Shown piece by piece: positions 16,040 to 28,042 of a stretch of 64,000 nucleotides of DNA. This DNA is from Ardenticatena sp. GTDB lineage: Bacteria > Chloroflexota > Anaerolineae > Ardenticatenales > Ardenticatenaceae. Location: positions 1 to 64,000 of the forward strand of contig WFOS01000007.1 in the NCBI GenBank assembly GCA_015487975.1. Reading direction: 5' to 3'. The notes beneath the pieces were generated by a model, which was given only the letters and a program-made list of their open reading frames with translations, made no database searches and was not told the origin of the DNA. Within the stretch, counting starts at the first letter, position 1; each line of letters begins with the position of its first letter. The translations under genes were made by a program, and so were the position numbers.

Positions 16040-17851
16040 ATGCAACCGTCCGAATTTTTGCGTCAGACACCACCATTCGATCAGCTAGACGACTTCACAC
16101 TGCAACACATCGTCGCCACGCTCAAAATTGTGCGCTACCCTGCCGAAACCGTTATCCTCGAAGCTGGTGGCGAACCAAGTCACTTTCTCTACATCGTGTA
16201 CCACGGCAGTGTGCGCCTGGAACGCAATGGGCGCTCGATGCTCCTTCTCGAAGAAGGCGATTTGTTTGGGTTTCCTTCTCTACTCGCGCAACGCCCACCA
16301 CTCTTCGACGTGATCACCGACGAAGAGAGCATCATCTACCAGATTCCCGAACCTACCTTCCGCGATCTTTTGCAACGCACGCCCGCCTTTGCCGACGACT
16401 TCCTGCGCGGTTTGGGTGAACGCCTGCGCCACACGACCACCATCCAGCCACCCGTCCCCACCGAGCTCACCGATTTCACCACAACGGTGCAATCGCTCAT
16501 CCAGCGACCGCCTGTTTTTGTAGCACCCAACAGCAGCGTTGCCGAAGCCGCCCGCACCATGCACGCACACGGCATCAGCTCCGTGCTTGTGGAACACGAC
16601 CCTGTGGGCATTCTCACGGTGCGCGATTTGCGGAGCCGCGTGCTTGCTGCCGAACGCCCGCCTGAAACACCTGTGCACGCCGTGATGAGCTGCCCTGTCA
16701 TCACCATCCCCGCCACGGCCACGCTATTCGAAGCACTGCTGGTCATGCTCGAACAGGGCATCCATCACCTGCCTGTGCAACATGAAGGGCGCATTGTGGG
16801 CGTCATTACCGATACCGACATCCTACACCGTCAATTGTACAACCCCTTGCTGCTTTTCGAGCGCGTGCGCCGCGCCCAACACCCAAACGACCTGCACACC
16901 TATGCCCGCGACTTGAATGCCACGGCCCTCTGGCTTTTCGAGAACGGGCTCGACGTCATCCACATCGGGCGCATTGTTGCCATGTTGAACGACACACTCA
17001 CCACTCGCCTGTTGACATTCGCCGAAGCACGCCTTGGGCCACCCCCCTGCCCCTATGCGTGGCTTGTCTTTGGGTCCGAAGGGCGCATGGAACAGCTGCT
17101 CCTCACCGACCAAGACAATGCGCTGGTGTATGCCGAGGCATCCCCCGAACACGATGCGTACTTTGCCCAACTCGCCACGTTCGTTGTGGATACCTTACTG
17201 GCAGCAGGATTCCCCCCATGCCAGGGGGGCTACATGGCCATCCACTGGCGGCGACCACTGGACGAATGGGAGCGCTTGTTTCGCGCCTGGGTCCAAACCC
17301 CCACCCCCGATGCCTTGCTCGAAGCAGGCATTTTCTTCGACCTGCGCCAAGTCCACGGCACGCTCTCGATTCGCTCGCTGGAACAGATCATCCGCGAAAG
17401 CGGCTCGCAGCCACGCTTCATGGCACACATGGCACGCGCCGCGCTCGCCTGGCAGCCACCACTGGGCTTCTTCCGCCGTATCCGCGACCAGCACGGCAAA
17501 GTGGACATCAAACGGGGCGGCATCGCTCCCATCGTGGCGCTGGCACGTCTCTACGCCTTGGAAGCCCAGAGCCCGGCACGCGCAACGATCGAACGCTTGC
17601 ACGACGCCACCGCCCGCGGTATCCTCAGCAAAGAAGGGGGCGAAACGTTGCAAGAGGCCTTTCGATTTCTCATGCGGCTGCGCCTGCGTGCGCAACGAGA
17701 GGCATTGAAACAACAGCATGAACCTGATAACATGATTGTACTCGAAGCCCTCTCATCACTCGAACGACGTATGCTCAAAGAAACATTTTTCGCCATTCGC
17801 GACATGCAAGACGCCATCGGATTACGATATCAAACCGATTTGCTCGGCTAA
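16040..17851 (+). CDS. cNMP-binding, CBS-pair and DUF294 nucleotidyltransferase-like protein
   Basis: 603 residues. The order is: cyclic-nucleotide-binding-like domain (about 10-125), two CBS motifs (about 150-275, adenine-nucleotide sensing), DUF294 nucleotidyltransferase (about 310-440) with GSEGRMEQ from residue 345 and TDQDNALVY metal-site motifs, then the helical DUF294_C domain (about 460-600). The nucleotidyltransferase core resembles the GlnD type, so it may transfer a nucleotide to a protein or small molecule. The substrate is unknown for the family. In other bacteria, DUF294 genes sit beside acetate transport genes and DnaQ-type exonucleases, and both are present here. The ATG at 16040 has GGGGAG upstream. 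Confidence 0.85.
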   Translation: MQPSEFLRQTPPFDQLDDFTLQHIVATLKIVRYPAETVILEAGGEPSHFLYIVYHGSVRLERNGRSMLLLEEGDLFGFPSLLAQRPPLFDVITDEESIIYQIPEPTFRDLLQRTPAFADDFLRGLGERLRHTTTIQPPVPTELTDFTTTVQSLIQRPPVFVAPNSSVAEAARTMHAHGISSVLVEHDPVGILTVRDLRSRVLAAERPPETPVHAVMSCPVITIPATATLFEALLVMLEQGIHHLPVQHEGRIVGVITDTDILHRQLYNPLLLFERVRRAQHPNDLHTYARDLNATALWLFENGLDVIHIGRIVAMLNDTLTTRLLTFAEARLGPPPCPYAWLVFGSEGRMEQLLLTDQDNALVYAEASPEHDAYFAQLATFVVDTLLAAGFPPCQGGYMAIHWRRPLDEWERLFRAWVQTPTPDALLEAGIFFDLRQVHGTLSIRSLEQIIRESGSQPRFMAHMARAALAWQPPLGFFRRIRDQHGKVDIKRGGIAPIVALARLYALEAQSPARATIERLHDATARGILSKEGGETLQEAFRFLMRLRLRAQREALKQQHEPDNMIVLEALSSLERRMLKETFFAIRDMQDAIGLRYQTDLLG

Positions 17852-17872
17852 TCTCTAATCTTTGAATCTACC

Positions 17873-18067
17873 ATGAACCGCCACCGATTGCTCGGGCAAC
17901 GGCTCGCCGCTCTTGCCATTGTGGGCATGCTGTTGCTCAACTACCCAATTCTTTCACTTGTCGATCGCGAGCAGATGCTCGGCGGGATACCCGTGCTGTA
18001 CATTTATCTGTTTGGCGTCTGGTTGGGGTTGATTTGGTGCATGGCGTTTCTCATCGAACGACAATAG
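17873..18067 (+). CDS. Small two-helix membrane protein
   Basis: 64 residues with two hydrophobic helices (about 10-30 and 38-60) and polar ends. It starts 21 bases after the DUF294 gene and ends 19 bases before the sensor kinase gene. Similar small proteins often precede SSS-type transporters as DUF3311-like partners, so it may be the small subunit of the transporter-like sensor. The family assignment is uncertain; the position and membrane nature are clear. Confidence 0.7.
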   Translation: MNRHRLLGQRLAALAIVGMLLLNYPILSLVDREQMLGGIPVLYIYLFGVWLGLIWCMAFLIERQ

Positions 18068-18086
18068 CCCGCACCACGAGGGGTCT

Positions 18087-20820
<2,734 letters not shown>

Positions 20821-20834
<14 letters not shown>

Positions 20835-21228
20835 TGCCACCCGTCCGCGCGTGCTCATCGTGGATGATGAGCCCAATATCGTCATTTCGATCGAGTTTCT
20901 GATGCGCCAGGCAGGCTACGACGTGCAGATTGCGCACAATGGCGAAGAGGCGATGGCACTCATCAGCGCCAATCCTCCCGACGTGGTCATTCTCGACATT
21001 ATGCTGCCTGGCATCGATGGCTTCGAGGTCTGCCAGTGGATTCGCGAGCACAAAGAATGGGATGATGTGAAAATCGTCATGCTCACTGCCAAAGGGCGCG
21101 ACATGGAAATCTCCAAAGGGTTTGCGCTGGGGGCAGATGCCTACATCACCAAGCCATTTTCCACACGCCACCTTGTGAAAGAAGTCCAGCGCGTGTTGCA
21201 CGAACGCCACAACATGCAGGACCCATGA
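20821..21228 (+). CDS. Single-domain response regulator (CheY-like)
   Basis: 135 residues, entirely one receiver domain: the acidic pair VDDEP, phospho-acceptor D59 in VILDIMLPG, the Thr of MLTAKG, and the Lys of YITKPF. No DNA-binding or enzymatic output domain is present. It overlaps the sensor kinase gene by 14 bases in a different frame, and its TGA overlaps the ATG of the sensor-exonuclease gene, so all three are coupled. It is the expected partner of the SSS kinase, but output must go through protein interaction. The CrbR partner of CrbS in other bacteria has a LuxR-type output, which is missing here. Confidence 0.9.
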
Positions 21229-23234
21229 CCCATCGCATCGCCTTGTGGAGCGCAATGGTGCTCGGCGCATTTGCACTTGGCGCTGGGGCTGGTCTGCTCT
21301 GCGCCCCACATCTCACCCCACCCCAACGTCTGGCAATACTCATTGCCCTGGCATTGGGGTGCCTTGCCATCGCCCTGGCAATGTGGCGCCGCTTGTACGA
21401 AACCAAGATGCTCGCACGCCGCATGGCGTCCGACGTGCAGACCATTGCTGTCGTCAACGCTGCTCACCGCCTCAATGCCCAAGATCTGCCCCCTGGCTTC
21501 GATACCCTCGCCAACGCCATCGACGCGCTTGCCAGTCGCTATGAGCGCCTCCTCACCACGCAACAACTGGCCATCCAGCACGCCCGCCAGGAATTTGCCG
21601 ATGAACATGCCCGCCTTGTTGCCTTGCTCCACAATCTGGCCGAAGGGGTGTTGATTTGCACCCCCGACGGGCGCATTCTGCTCTACAACCAGCATGCCGA
21701 ATCGCTGCTTGGCGATCGTGTGGCGCTGGGGCGCTCGCTCTTCGACATGCTGGACCGCCTCACCCTTGCACCGCTCCTGGAAAATCTGCGCCAGAGCGAG
21801 CAGCCCACCACCCGCTCGCTGGTGTTGCGTACCGCCACAGGACGCTTCGTCCGCCTGCGCATCGCCCCCGCCCTCGACACCGAACACCACGTGCGCGGCT
21901 TTGTGCTTGCGTTGGAAGACATTACCCGCCAGGTGGAAACCAGTAGCCGCCGCGACCAGCTGGTGCAGACGCTCAGCGAAACAGTCCGCCACCGTGTTGC
22001 TGCCATCCGCGCGGCCATCGAAACGTTGCGCGAATTCCCTGCCATGGATGCTTCGCTCCGCCACGAACTAGAACATGTGATTGCCGATGAAGCTAGTCGC
22101 CTGAGCGCGCAACTGGAAGAAACGCTGCGCACATACGCCGACGTGCTCCGCGCTCGTTGGCGGCTGGACGACATTCCCCTGAACGACATCTTGGAAGCGC
22201 TGGCAGACCGCCTGAATGTTGAACGCCCCAAAACAGTGCCCCCCGATGTCTGGATACGTGCCGAAACACCAGCGCTCATCCAGGCGCTTGCCGCGTTGCG
22301 CCCCCACCTGGGTACGCCTCTTCACCTGACCGCTGACAGCAACGAAGAACACGTGCGCCTGGTTCTGCATTTTCCAACACCACCTCCCGAAACCGGCACC
22401 TTGCGCCACCTGTTCCAAACCAGCACCCCCACGACCCCCGCACTCGCCGACATCATTGCCTACCACGGTGGCGAAATCTGGGCACAGCGCAGCCAAGAAG
22501 GGCTGGACGTGGTGATTCTTTTGCCGCGTGTCGACGTGCCCGTCTCCACTGCTACACCAACGTCTGTGGCACCACGCCCCGAGTACTACGATTTCGACTT
22601 GCTTTTCCACACCACGCCGCCCCCCCACGACCTGGAAACAGCCCCCTTGCGCACACTCGCCTACACCGTTTTCGATACCGAAACAACCGGGCTCGACCCC
22701 CTTGGCGATGAGATCGTCGCCCTTGGGGCAATCCGTATCGTCAACATGCACCTGCTCGCCAACGAAACCTTCGACGAACTGGCTCGTCCACGCCGCCCCA
22801 TTCCACCAAGTGCCACGCGCGTGCATGGCATTCGCACCGAAGATGTGGCACACGCCCCCAACATCGAAGAGGTCGTGCAACGGTTTCACATGTTCGTGGG
22901 CAACGATGTGCTTGTCGCTCATAATGCTGCCTTCGACATGCGCTTTTTGCGCACTGTCGAAACCGCTACCGGCGTTCGTTTCGACCATATCGTGCTCGAT
23001 ACCTTGCTGCTCTCAGCCATCGTCCACCCCGAGCATGGGGACCACAGCCTAGAAGCCATTGCCGCGCGGCTAGGGGTGCCATTGACCGGCCGCCACACGG
23101 CGCTGGGCGACGCGCTGACCACAGCCCGTATCTTTCTCAAACTCATTCCATTGCTGGAAGCACAAGGGCTGACTACATTGGGCGACGTGCGCATCGCCGC
23201 CGAGCAAACCTACCTGGCACGCATTCGGTACTGA
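21225..23234 (+). CDS. Membrane PAS/pseudo-kinase sensor fused to a DEDDh 3'-5' exonuclease
   Basis: 669 residues. Two N-terminal helices (about 8-28 and 36-54), a coiled segment, a PAS domain (about 130-235), a HisKA-like helical pair (about 240-305; H256 in VRHRVAAIR is the possible phospho-acceptor but the usual P is missing), and a HATPase remnant (about 310-435) that keeps only a GGEIWA end motif and lacks an N box. A Pro/Thr-rich linker leads to a DnaQ-type exonuclease (about 478-655) with D484, E486, D571, H624 and D629 all present. The kinase part looks inactive while the nuclease looks active. It is coupled to the receiver gene by ATGA. The substrate (DNA, RNA or a nucleotide adduct) is unknown. 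Confidence 0.87.
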   Translation: MTHRIALWSAMVLGAFALGAGAGLLCAPHLTPPQRLAILIALALGCLAIALAMWRRLYETKMLARRMASDVQTIAVVNAAHRLNAQDLPPGFDTLANAIDALASRYERLLTTQQLAIQHARQEFADEHARLVALLHNLAEGVLICTPDGRILLYNQHAESLLGDRVALGRSLFDMLDRLTLAPLLENLRQSEQPTTRSLVLRTATGRFVRLRIAPALDTEHHVRGFVLALEDITRQVETSSRRDQLVQTLSETVRHRVAAIRAAIETLREFPAMDASLRHELEHVIADEASRLSAQLEETLRTYADVLRARWRLDDIPLNDILEALADRLNVERPKTVPPDVWIRAETPALIQALAALRPHLGTPLHLTADSNEEHVRLVLHFPTPPPETGTLRHLFQTSTPTTPALADIIAYHGGEIWAQRSQEGLDVVILLPRVDVPVSTATPTSVAPRPEYYDFDLLFHTTPPPHDLETAPLRTLAYTVFDTETTGLDPLGDEIVALGAIRIVNMHLLANETFDELARPRRPIPPSATRVHGIRTEDVAHAPNIEEVVQRFHMFVGNDVLVAHNAAFDMRFLRTVETATGVRFDHIVLDTLLLSAIVHPEHGDHSLEAIAARLGVPLTGRHTALGDALTTARIFLKLIPLLEAQGLTTLGDVRIAAEQTYLARIRY

Positions 23235-23244
23235 GCAACAAAAA

Positions 23245-23267
23245 ACGGGGTATGCACTGTACCCCGT
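23245..23267. terminator. Bidirectional terminator at the end of the acetate locus
   Basis: ACGGGGTA pairs with TACCCCGT around a 7-base loop, with an A tract on the left. It lies between the forward gene ending at 23234 and the reverse gene ending at 23288. Confidence 0.85.
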
Positions 23268-23287
23268 CTGCTCCCTCCTCACTCGAT

Positions 23288-24277
23288 TCACAACACTCGA
23301 TCCGCCAAATGACGCCGGTCCCACAAAAACGGCAGCAAGAAGCCTGCCAGGCCACTGGCCGCCAGGGCATCCGGTCGTTTCAGCCAGACCTGCAGCAAAT
23401 CCATGAGCGCCGCTTGCTGCTCATCGGTTGGGCGGGCGTCGGCTGGTTCACGCAGCAACGCCGCCAAATGGTGCCAGGGCGCGGGATACATGTGATTCAA
23501 GGCATCATTGAGCAGCATCCACCCCAACAAACTCGTCCGTTCTGCTGCCCCGGCAATCATGCGTTTCAAGACCGGTTCGACATGCAAGCCGCTGGCTTCG
23601 ATGACGGCTGGCCAAAGCCGCAATCCCGCAATGAGCCCCATCAGAAAGTGGTCACCCGCTGGTGGCGACCCCGGGCCCAATCCAGCGGCACGGTTCGCCA
23701 ACGCTTCGACGGTGCGCATGTCGCCCGCCTGAAACGCCTGCATCAGTCCGCGCAGGACACGCGCTGCCCGCCACCGAAAGAGCCGCTTATCACGCGGTAA
23801 ATCAGGGCGGTCGGGTATCGGCTGGTCGGCCAGCAGTTCGGGCAACAAGCCAGCGAATGACCCTTCGGGGGCACGCGCCAGCAAGGCATCCCCCAACAAA
23901 GCCAAACGGCGCGCCAGCACATCTGGCGGGGTATCGAATGCCTGCCAATCCAGCCATCCCGACCACGGTTCGCTTTCGGGAAGGCGAACGGTCAGGCTGT
24001 CGCCAATCCACAACTCGTTCCCCACGCGCCAGGCATAGGTGCCGCGCGGGATGAGACGTTGCAAGGGGGGGGCGTCGGCGTCCAACACCAGGTAAAAATC
24101 GCCGTCACCGATGGTGTACGGGACAATGCGCACCATCTCGCCATCATCGGTGAGCAACAAGGCTCCCTCGGCTTCCGATATCCAGACACGCGCCAGCCAA
24201 TCGTGATGGAGTTGCGCTGCGGCGCGTTCTCCCCACGAAATGGCGTTTGCCTGTGCAATGATGCGTGTCCGACTCAC
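23288..24277 (-). CDS. DUF2877 (AllH-like) protein
   Basis: 329 residues. The signature GLGPGSPPAGDHFLMGLIAGLR (about 207-228) identifies DUF2877, the family of E. coli YlbF/AllH, tied to oxamate carbamoyltransferase in allantoin breakdown. No carbamoyltransferase or allantoin gene is nearby, so that role cannot be transferred. The start is GTG at 24277, overlapping the TGA of the CoA transferase gene (GTGA), so the two are translationally coupled. The N-terminal half is beta-rich and family-specific. Confidence 0.75.
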   Translation of the reverse strand: MSRTRIIAQANAISWGERAAAQLHHDWLARVWISEAEGALLLTDDGEMVRIVPYTIGDGDFYLVLDADAPPLQRLIPRGTYAWRVGNELWIGDSLTVRLPESEPWSGWLDWQAFDTPPDVLARRLALLGDALLARAPEGSFAGLLPELLADQPIPDRPDLPRDKRLFRWRAARVLRGLMQAFQAGDMRTVEALANRAAGLGPGSPPAGDHFLMGLIAGLRLWPAVIEASGLHVEPVLKRMIAGAAERTSLLGWMLLNDALNHMYPAPWHHLAALLREPADARPTDEQQAALMDLLQVWLKRPDALAASGLAGFLLPFLWDRRHLADRVL

Positions 24278-25470
24278 ACAATCACCCCTTCTTTCCGTAA
24301 TGTTTCAATCGCTTCTTGATTATAGCCCAGTTCTGCCAAAATCTCTTCCGTGTGTTCTCCCAACAATGGCGCCGCCCGTTGCACCTGTGGCGGCGTGCGG
24401 CGCATGTGCACCGGATTGCCCAAGGTGCGAACCTGCCCAGCCGTCGATTGCTCCATCTCCCAAATCATGCCTCGCGCCAGCACGTGCGGGTGTGCCAGTG
24501 CTTCTTCGGGGCGCAAAATGGGGCCACACGGCACGCCTGCTGCTTCCAGCACCTGAATCCACGTCTGCACAGGACGCTGCTTGAACAACGCGGCTAGCCG
24601 TGGCACCAACACATCGCGATGCCGGACCCGGTCGGCATTGGTGGCAAAACGCGGGTCTCTGCGCAGGTCTTCGGGGGCATCGATCGCATCCAGGAAACGT
24701 TGCCAGAGGCGTTCGCTCCCCACGGCCACAATCAGCCAACCATCGGCGGCTTCGAATGGCTGGTAGGGGACAAGGTTGGGATGGGCGTTGCCCAGTTTGC
24801 GCGGCTGAACGCCCGCCATCAAAAACGCCGATGCGACATTGGCCAGCCATGTGAGCTGCGAATCCAGCAACGCCATGTCGATCACCTGCCCCTGCCCACT
24901 GCGCTCACGCTCGAAGAGCGCCGCCAGAATGCCCAACGCTGCATACACGCCGGTGGTGATGTCCGCCATCGGCGTGGGGAAACGTACTGGCCCCTGGTCG
25001 GGTTCGCCGGTAAGGGCCATGGTGCCGCTCATTGCCTGTGCCAGCACGTCGTAGCCCGGTTTTTCGGCTTCGGGGCCTGTCAGTCCAAAACCGGTGATAC
25101 TCACCCAAATCAGGCGTGGATTGCGTGCCATCAACGTTTCGGCATCGATCCCCAAGGCCTTGCGGCTCGAAGCCCGCGGGACGTTGTGAATGAAAACGTC
25201 AGATTGCTCGACCAACCGCCACAGAATTTCTCGCCCGGCCGCCTGTTTCAAGTCGAGCGTGAGGCTACGCTTGTTGCGATTGGTCCCCATGAAGTAGGCA
25301 CTTTCGCCATTCAAAAAGGGTGGTCCCCATCCACGCGCTTGATCGCCCTGTGGGGGTTCGATCTTGATCACATCTGCCCCCAAATCGCCAAGCAATTGGG
25401 CGCAATACGGCCCCGCGAGAGCTTGGGTCGCATCGAGAACGCGAACGGATTGCAACGCCGCTGCTGCCAT
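24274..25470 (-). CDS. Family III (CaiB/BaiF) CoA transferase
   Basis: 398 residues, the usual size. Family III enzymes move CoA between carboxylic acids through an aspartyl-CoA intermediate. Conserved parts: the N-terminal VLDATQALAGPYCAQLLGDLGADVIKIE, NRNKRSLTLDLK, and MADITTGVYA carrying the catalytic Asp. The ATG at 25470 has GAGGAG at good spacing; a GTG 9 bases upstream overlaps that site and is less likely. Coupled to the DUF2877 gene. The substrate cannot be told from sequence; a separate two-subunit CoA transferase lies 5.7 kb upstream on the same strand. Confidence 0.9.
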   Translation of the reverse strand: MAAAALQSVRVLDATQALAGPYCAQLLGDLGADVIKIEPPQGDQARGWGPPFLNGESAYFMGTNRNKRSLTLDLKQAAGREILWRLVEQSDVFIHNVPRASSRKALGIDAETLMARNPRLIWVSITGFGLTGPEAEKPGYDVLAQAMSGTMALTGEPDQGPVRFPTPMADITTGVYAALGILAALFERERSGQGQVIDMALLDSQLTWLANVASAFLMAGVQPRKLGNAHPNLVPYQPFEAADGWLIVAVGSERLWQRFLDAIDAPEDLRRDPRFATNADRVRHRDVLVPRLAALFKQRPVQTWIQVLEAAGVPCGPILRPEEALAHPHVLARGMIWEMEQSTAGQVRTLGNPVHMRRTPPQVQRAAPLLGEHTEEILAELGYNQEAIETLRKEGVIV

Positions 25471-25553
25471 GGTGAACACTCCTCTTCTATCTCTGTTCGG
25501 TCATCGAAGATAAGGAGACGGGCTTCTTCCCAATGATAGCACAAAATGAAAAA

Positions 25554-25579
25554 CGGCGCGTCGCCGATGCAACGCGCCG
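25554..25579 (-). terminator. Terminator of the penicillin acylase gene
   Basis: CGGCGCGT pairs with ACGCGCCG around a 10-base loop. On the reverse strand the stem is followed by a T-rich run, so it closes the gene ending at 25605. Confidence 0.8.
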
Positions 25580-25604
25580 CCGTCAGGCCAGGCGTCGTCC
25601 TTTT

Positions 25605-27965
25605 TCAATCCACGCCTGGTTCCAACACCAGGCGGTGCGCCTGCACACGTTCCACCGCATCGCGCGAGAAGACCAACGGGTGTGACTGCCCCACATACCA
25701 TTCATCGAGCAAGTTGGTGGTGTAGGGGGTACCGGGCACACCACATTCACCGCCGGGCAATGCCGCGCGGCTCGCGTCCCAATCGTGTAGGTCGGCGATG
25801 AAGCGCCAGGATGGACCGGCGTAGAGGTCGCTTTCGGCCACGTAGGCAAATGCCGCCGTCATGCTGGCGAATGGCGCTGTTGGGCTACCCGAGATGGGGC
25901 GGGCTTCCGGCTCGAAAAAGCGTCCCACGAGCGGTAATTGCCCCAATGGGTGCGCCAGTCGCGCCCGGTTCAATTCGCCCCAGGTGGGCAAACGGCCATC
26001 GAAGCGGGTGCGCAAATCATCCACCGCCAGGCGCAACGCCTGCACGAGCATGTTTTCGTACGTTGCCGATGGGTCGCCCCGCACATGCCACCACGCGTCA
26101 TGTGGGTTCTGCACTTTTTCGATGACCCAGGCAATCGAACGATAGACAAGAGGGGTTGTCGGCCAGTGGGCACGGTCTGCCATGCGCCGTCCCACAAAGT
26201 GAACCCCGACCGCCCCAAGTTTGTCGCTCACCAACAACCAGCGCAACCGATACAACGTGGCCGAGGCCAGAGCCGCTGCGACGCTATCGGCATCCATGCG
26301 GCCATCCCATGCAGCCAGCGCCTGTTGCGCCACGACCAAGTCGGCAGGCACATTTTCCAACTGCGCAATCGCCTGCGCGAGCAAATGTTCAGGGCGCCCG
26401 TACGTGTCCGTCTGAATGGCGGCAAAGGTCTGCGTGTCGTGCTTCTCTTCGGCTTCTAGCAGCTCGCTGATGCGCCAGGCACGGTACCCGGGGAAGAACG
26501 ATTCGCCAATCGGGTATGGGTAGGAGGCATCCACAGGGCAATTGTTGGCATGCACAACGTAGCCCGCTTCCGGGTTGAAGACGGCGGGCATTTCGTCCAT
26601 GGGGATGTAGCCATCCCACTCATACGCGCCAGATGCGCCGTCCACAGGCAACGTGCCATCATGGGCAGGGCGCACGGGCAAACGTCCAGCAATTACCCAG
26701 CCGATGTTGCCATCCACGTCGGCATAGGCCACGTTGAGGGGTGGTGCGCCAATGTCGTAGAGCGCTGTGCGGAATTCGTCCCAGTTTCGTGCGCGATTGA
26801 GGGCGAAAATGCCCTCCAACGAGAGTACGGGGTCGTAGAACGTCCAGCGCAGCGCCAGGTCTCGGGGTTCATCGGGCAAGAAGTCGCTGACCAGCGGGCC
26901 ATGGTGCGTCACCACGATCCGCAATGCTTCGGGCGTTTTGCGACCACGCACACTGATGCGTTCTTCGATGATGTCAGCTTCGCGCCACTCATCACCAAAG
27001 CGGAACAGGTATGGGTTGTCCGGGTGGCGTTCTTCGACGTAGAGGTCCTGGCAATCGGTCATGCTGTTGGTAATGCCCCACGCAATGCGCTCGTTGTGCC
27101 CAATCACCACACCAGGTACGCCGGGCAAACTCCCCCCAATCACATGAAAATCGCCACTATGCAGGTGCATTTCGTACCAGGCGGCAGGGGTGGTGCAAGT
27201 CATGTGTGGGTCGTTTGCCAACAAAGGCGCTCCAGTACGGCTGCGTTCGCCCGCCACCACCCAGGCATTGCTGGCGCTCACCCCCCGACGAACAGTCGGC
27301 AAGGCGATGATGGGCGCCTCCACCGGATAGGACGGCCAGATTTCTTCCCAGCCATCGCCCACCAGCCGCTTCAAGGCGTCGCGCACCAGTTCGACTTCGA
27401 AATCTTCGGAAAAGCCCAGAACAATCTGAGCCAGCACACTCAGCGTGTCAACCGCTGTCCAGCGCTCCGGGCGATACCGCAGCAGACGGAATTCCGGGGG
27501 CCAGGTGTCGGTCGCTTCCATGCGATCGATGGCCGCATTGATGCCCGCGACATACGCCACCACACGATTGCGTGTGGTTTCATCCTGGCGTTCCCAATGG
27601 CGTTCTGCCGTGCGCCGCAACAGCAAAATGCGTGTCCAGCGGTCGAGTTCGAGTGTGGCCTCGCCAAACACTTCGGAAAGACGACCACTCCCCATACGCC
27701 GCAGAAAATCCATCTGGAAGAGGCGGTCGGTGGCATGCAGATAGCCCTGTGTCCAAAAGAGATCGTGTTCGTTTTGGGCATAGACGTGTGGGATGCCCCA
27801 GGAATCACGCACGATCTCGACGGGTTCACGCAATCCAGGGAAGTGCAACGTGCCGTCGAGGATGGGGGCCGCACGTTTCTGCACGCGCTCGTAGAGTTGC
27901 CAGGCAACGGCACTTGTTGCCGACACAGCCGTTGCCAGACCAACCAAACGCTTGAGTACGTTCAT
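25605..27965 (-). CDS. Penicillin acylase family hydrolase (Ntn amidase)
   Basis: 786 residues. The start is the ATG at 27965 after GGGGGAG; an upstream in-frame Met lacks a ribosome site. It has an N-terminal hydrophobic segment (about 5-22), an alpha subunit region, then VSASNAWVV, whose Ser becomes the N-terminal nucleophile after autocleavage. The beta chain includes NDPHM, GVPGVVIGHNERIAWGITN and the Asn/Arg oxyanion region. The family cleaves amides such as penicillins or acyl-homoserine lactones; the natural substrate here is unknown. It is probably exported or periplasm-facing. The 77-base gap to lon has no clear promoter. Confidence 0.9.
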   Translation of the reverse strand: MNVLKRLVGLATAVSATSAVAWQLYERVQKRAAPILDGTLHFPGLREPVEIVRDSWGIPHVYAQNEHDLFWTQGYLHATDRLFQMDFLRRMGSGRLSEVFGEATLELDRWTRILLLRRTAERHWERQDETTRNRVVAYVAGINAAIDRMEATDTWPPEFRLLRYRPERWTAVDTLSVLAQIVLGFSEDFEVELVRDALKRLVGDGWEEIWPSYPVEAPIIALPTVRRGVSASNAWVVAGERSRTGAPLLANDPHMTCTTPAAWYEMHLHSGDFHVIGGSLPGVPGVVIGHNERIAWGITNSMTDCQDLYVEERHPDNPYLFRFGDEWREADIIEERISVRGRKTPEALRIVVTHHGPLVSDFLPDEPRDLALRWTFYDPVLSLEGIFALNRARNWDEFRTALYDIGAPPLNVAYADVDGNIGWVIAGRLPVRPAHDGTLPVDGASGAYEWDGYIPMDEMPAVFNPEAGYVVHANNCPVDASYPYPIGESFFPGYRAWRISELLEAEEKHDTQTFAAIQTDTYGRPEHLLAQAIAQLENVPADLVVAQQALAAWDGRMDADSVAAALASATLYRLRWLLVSDKLGAVGVHFVGRRMADRAHWPTTPLVYRSIAWVIEKVQNPHDAWWHVRGDPSATYENMLVQALRLAVDDLRTRFDGRLPTWGELNRARLAHPLGQLPLVGRFFEPEARPISGSPTAPFASMTAAFAYVAESDLYAGPSWRFIADLHDWDASRAALPGGECGVPGTPYTTNLLDEWYVGQSHPLVFSRDAVERVQAHRLVLEPGVD

Positions 27966-28042
27966 CGTTGTCTCCCCCTCTGCCTGAGCTATGTCGAATT
28001 GAAAGGAAGTGGGGCACACGTATGCATGCCTCATGCTGGTAT

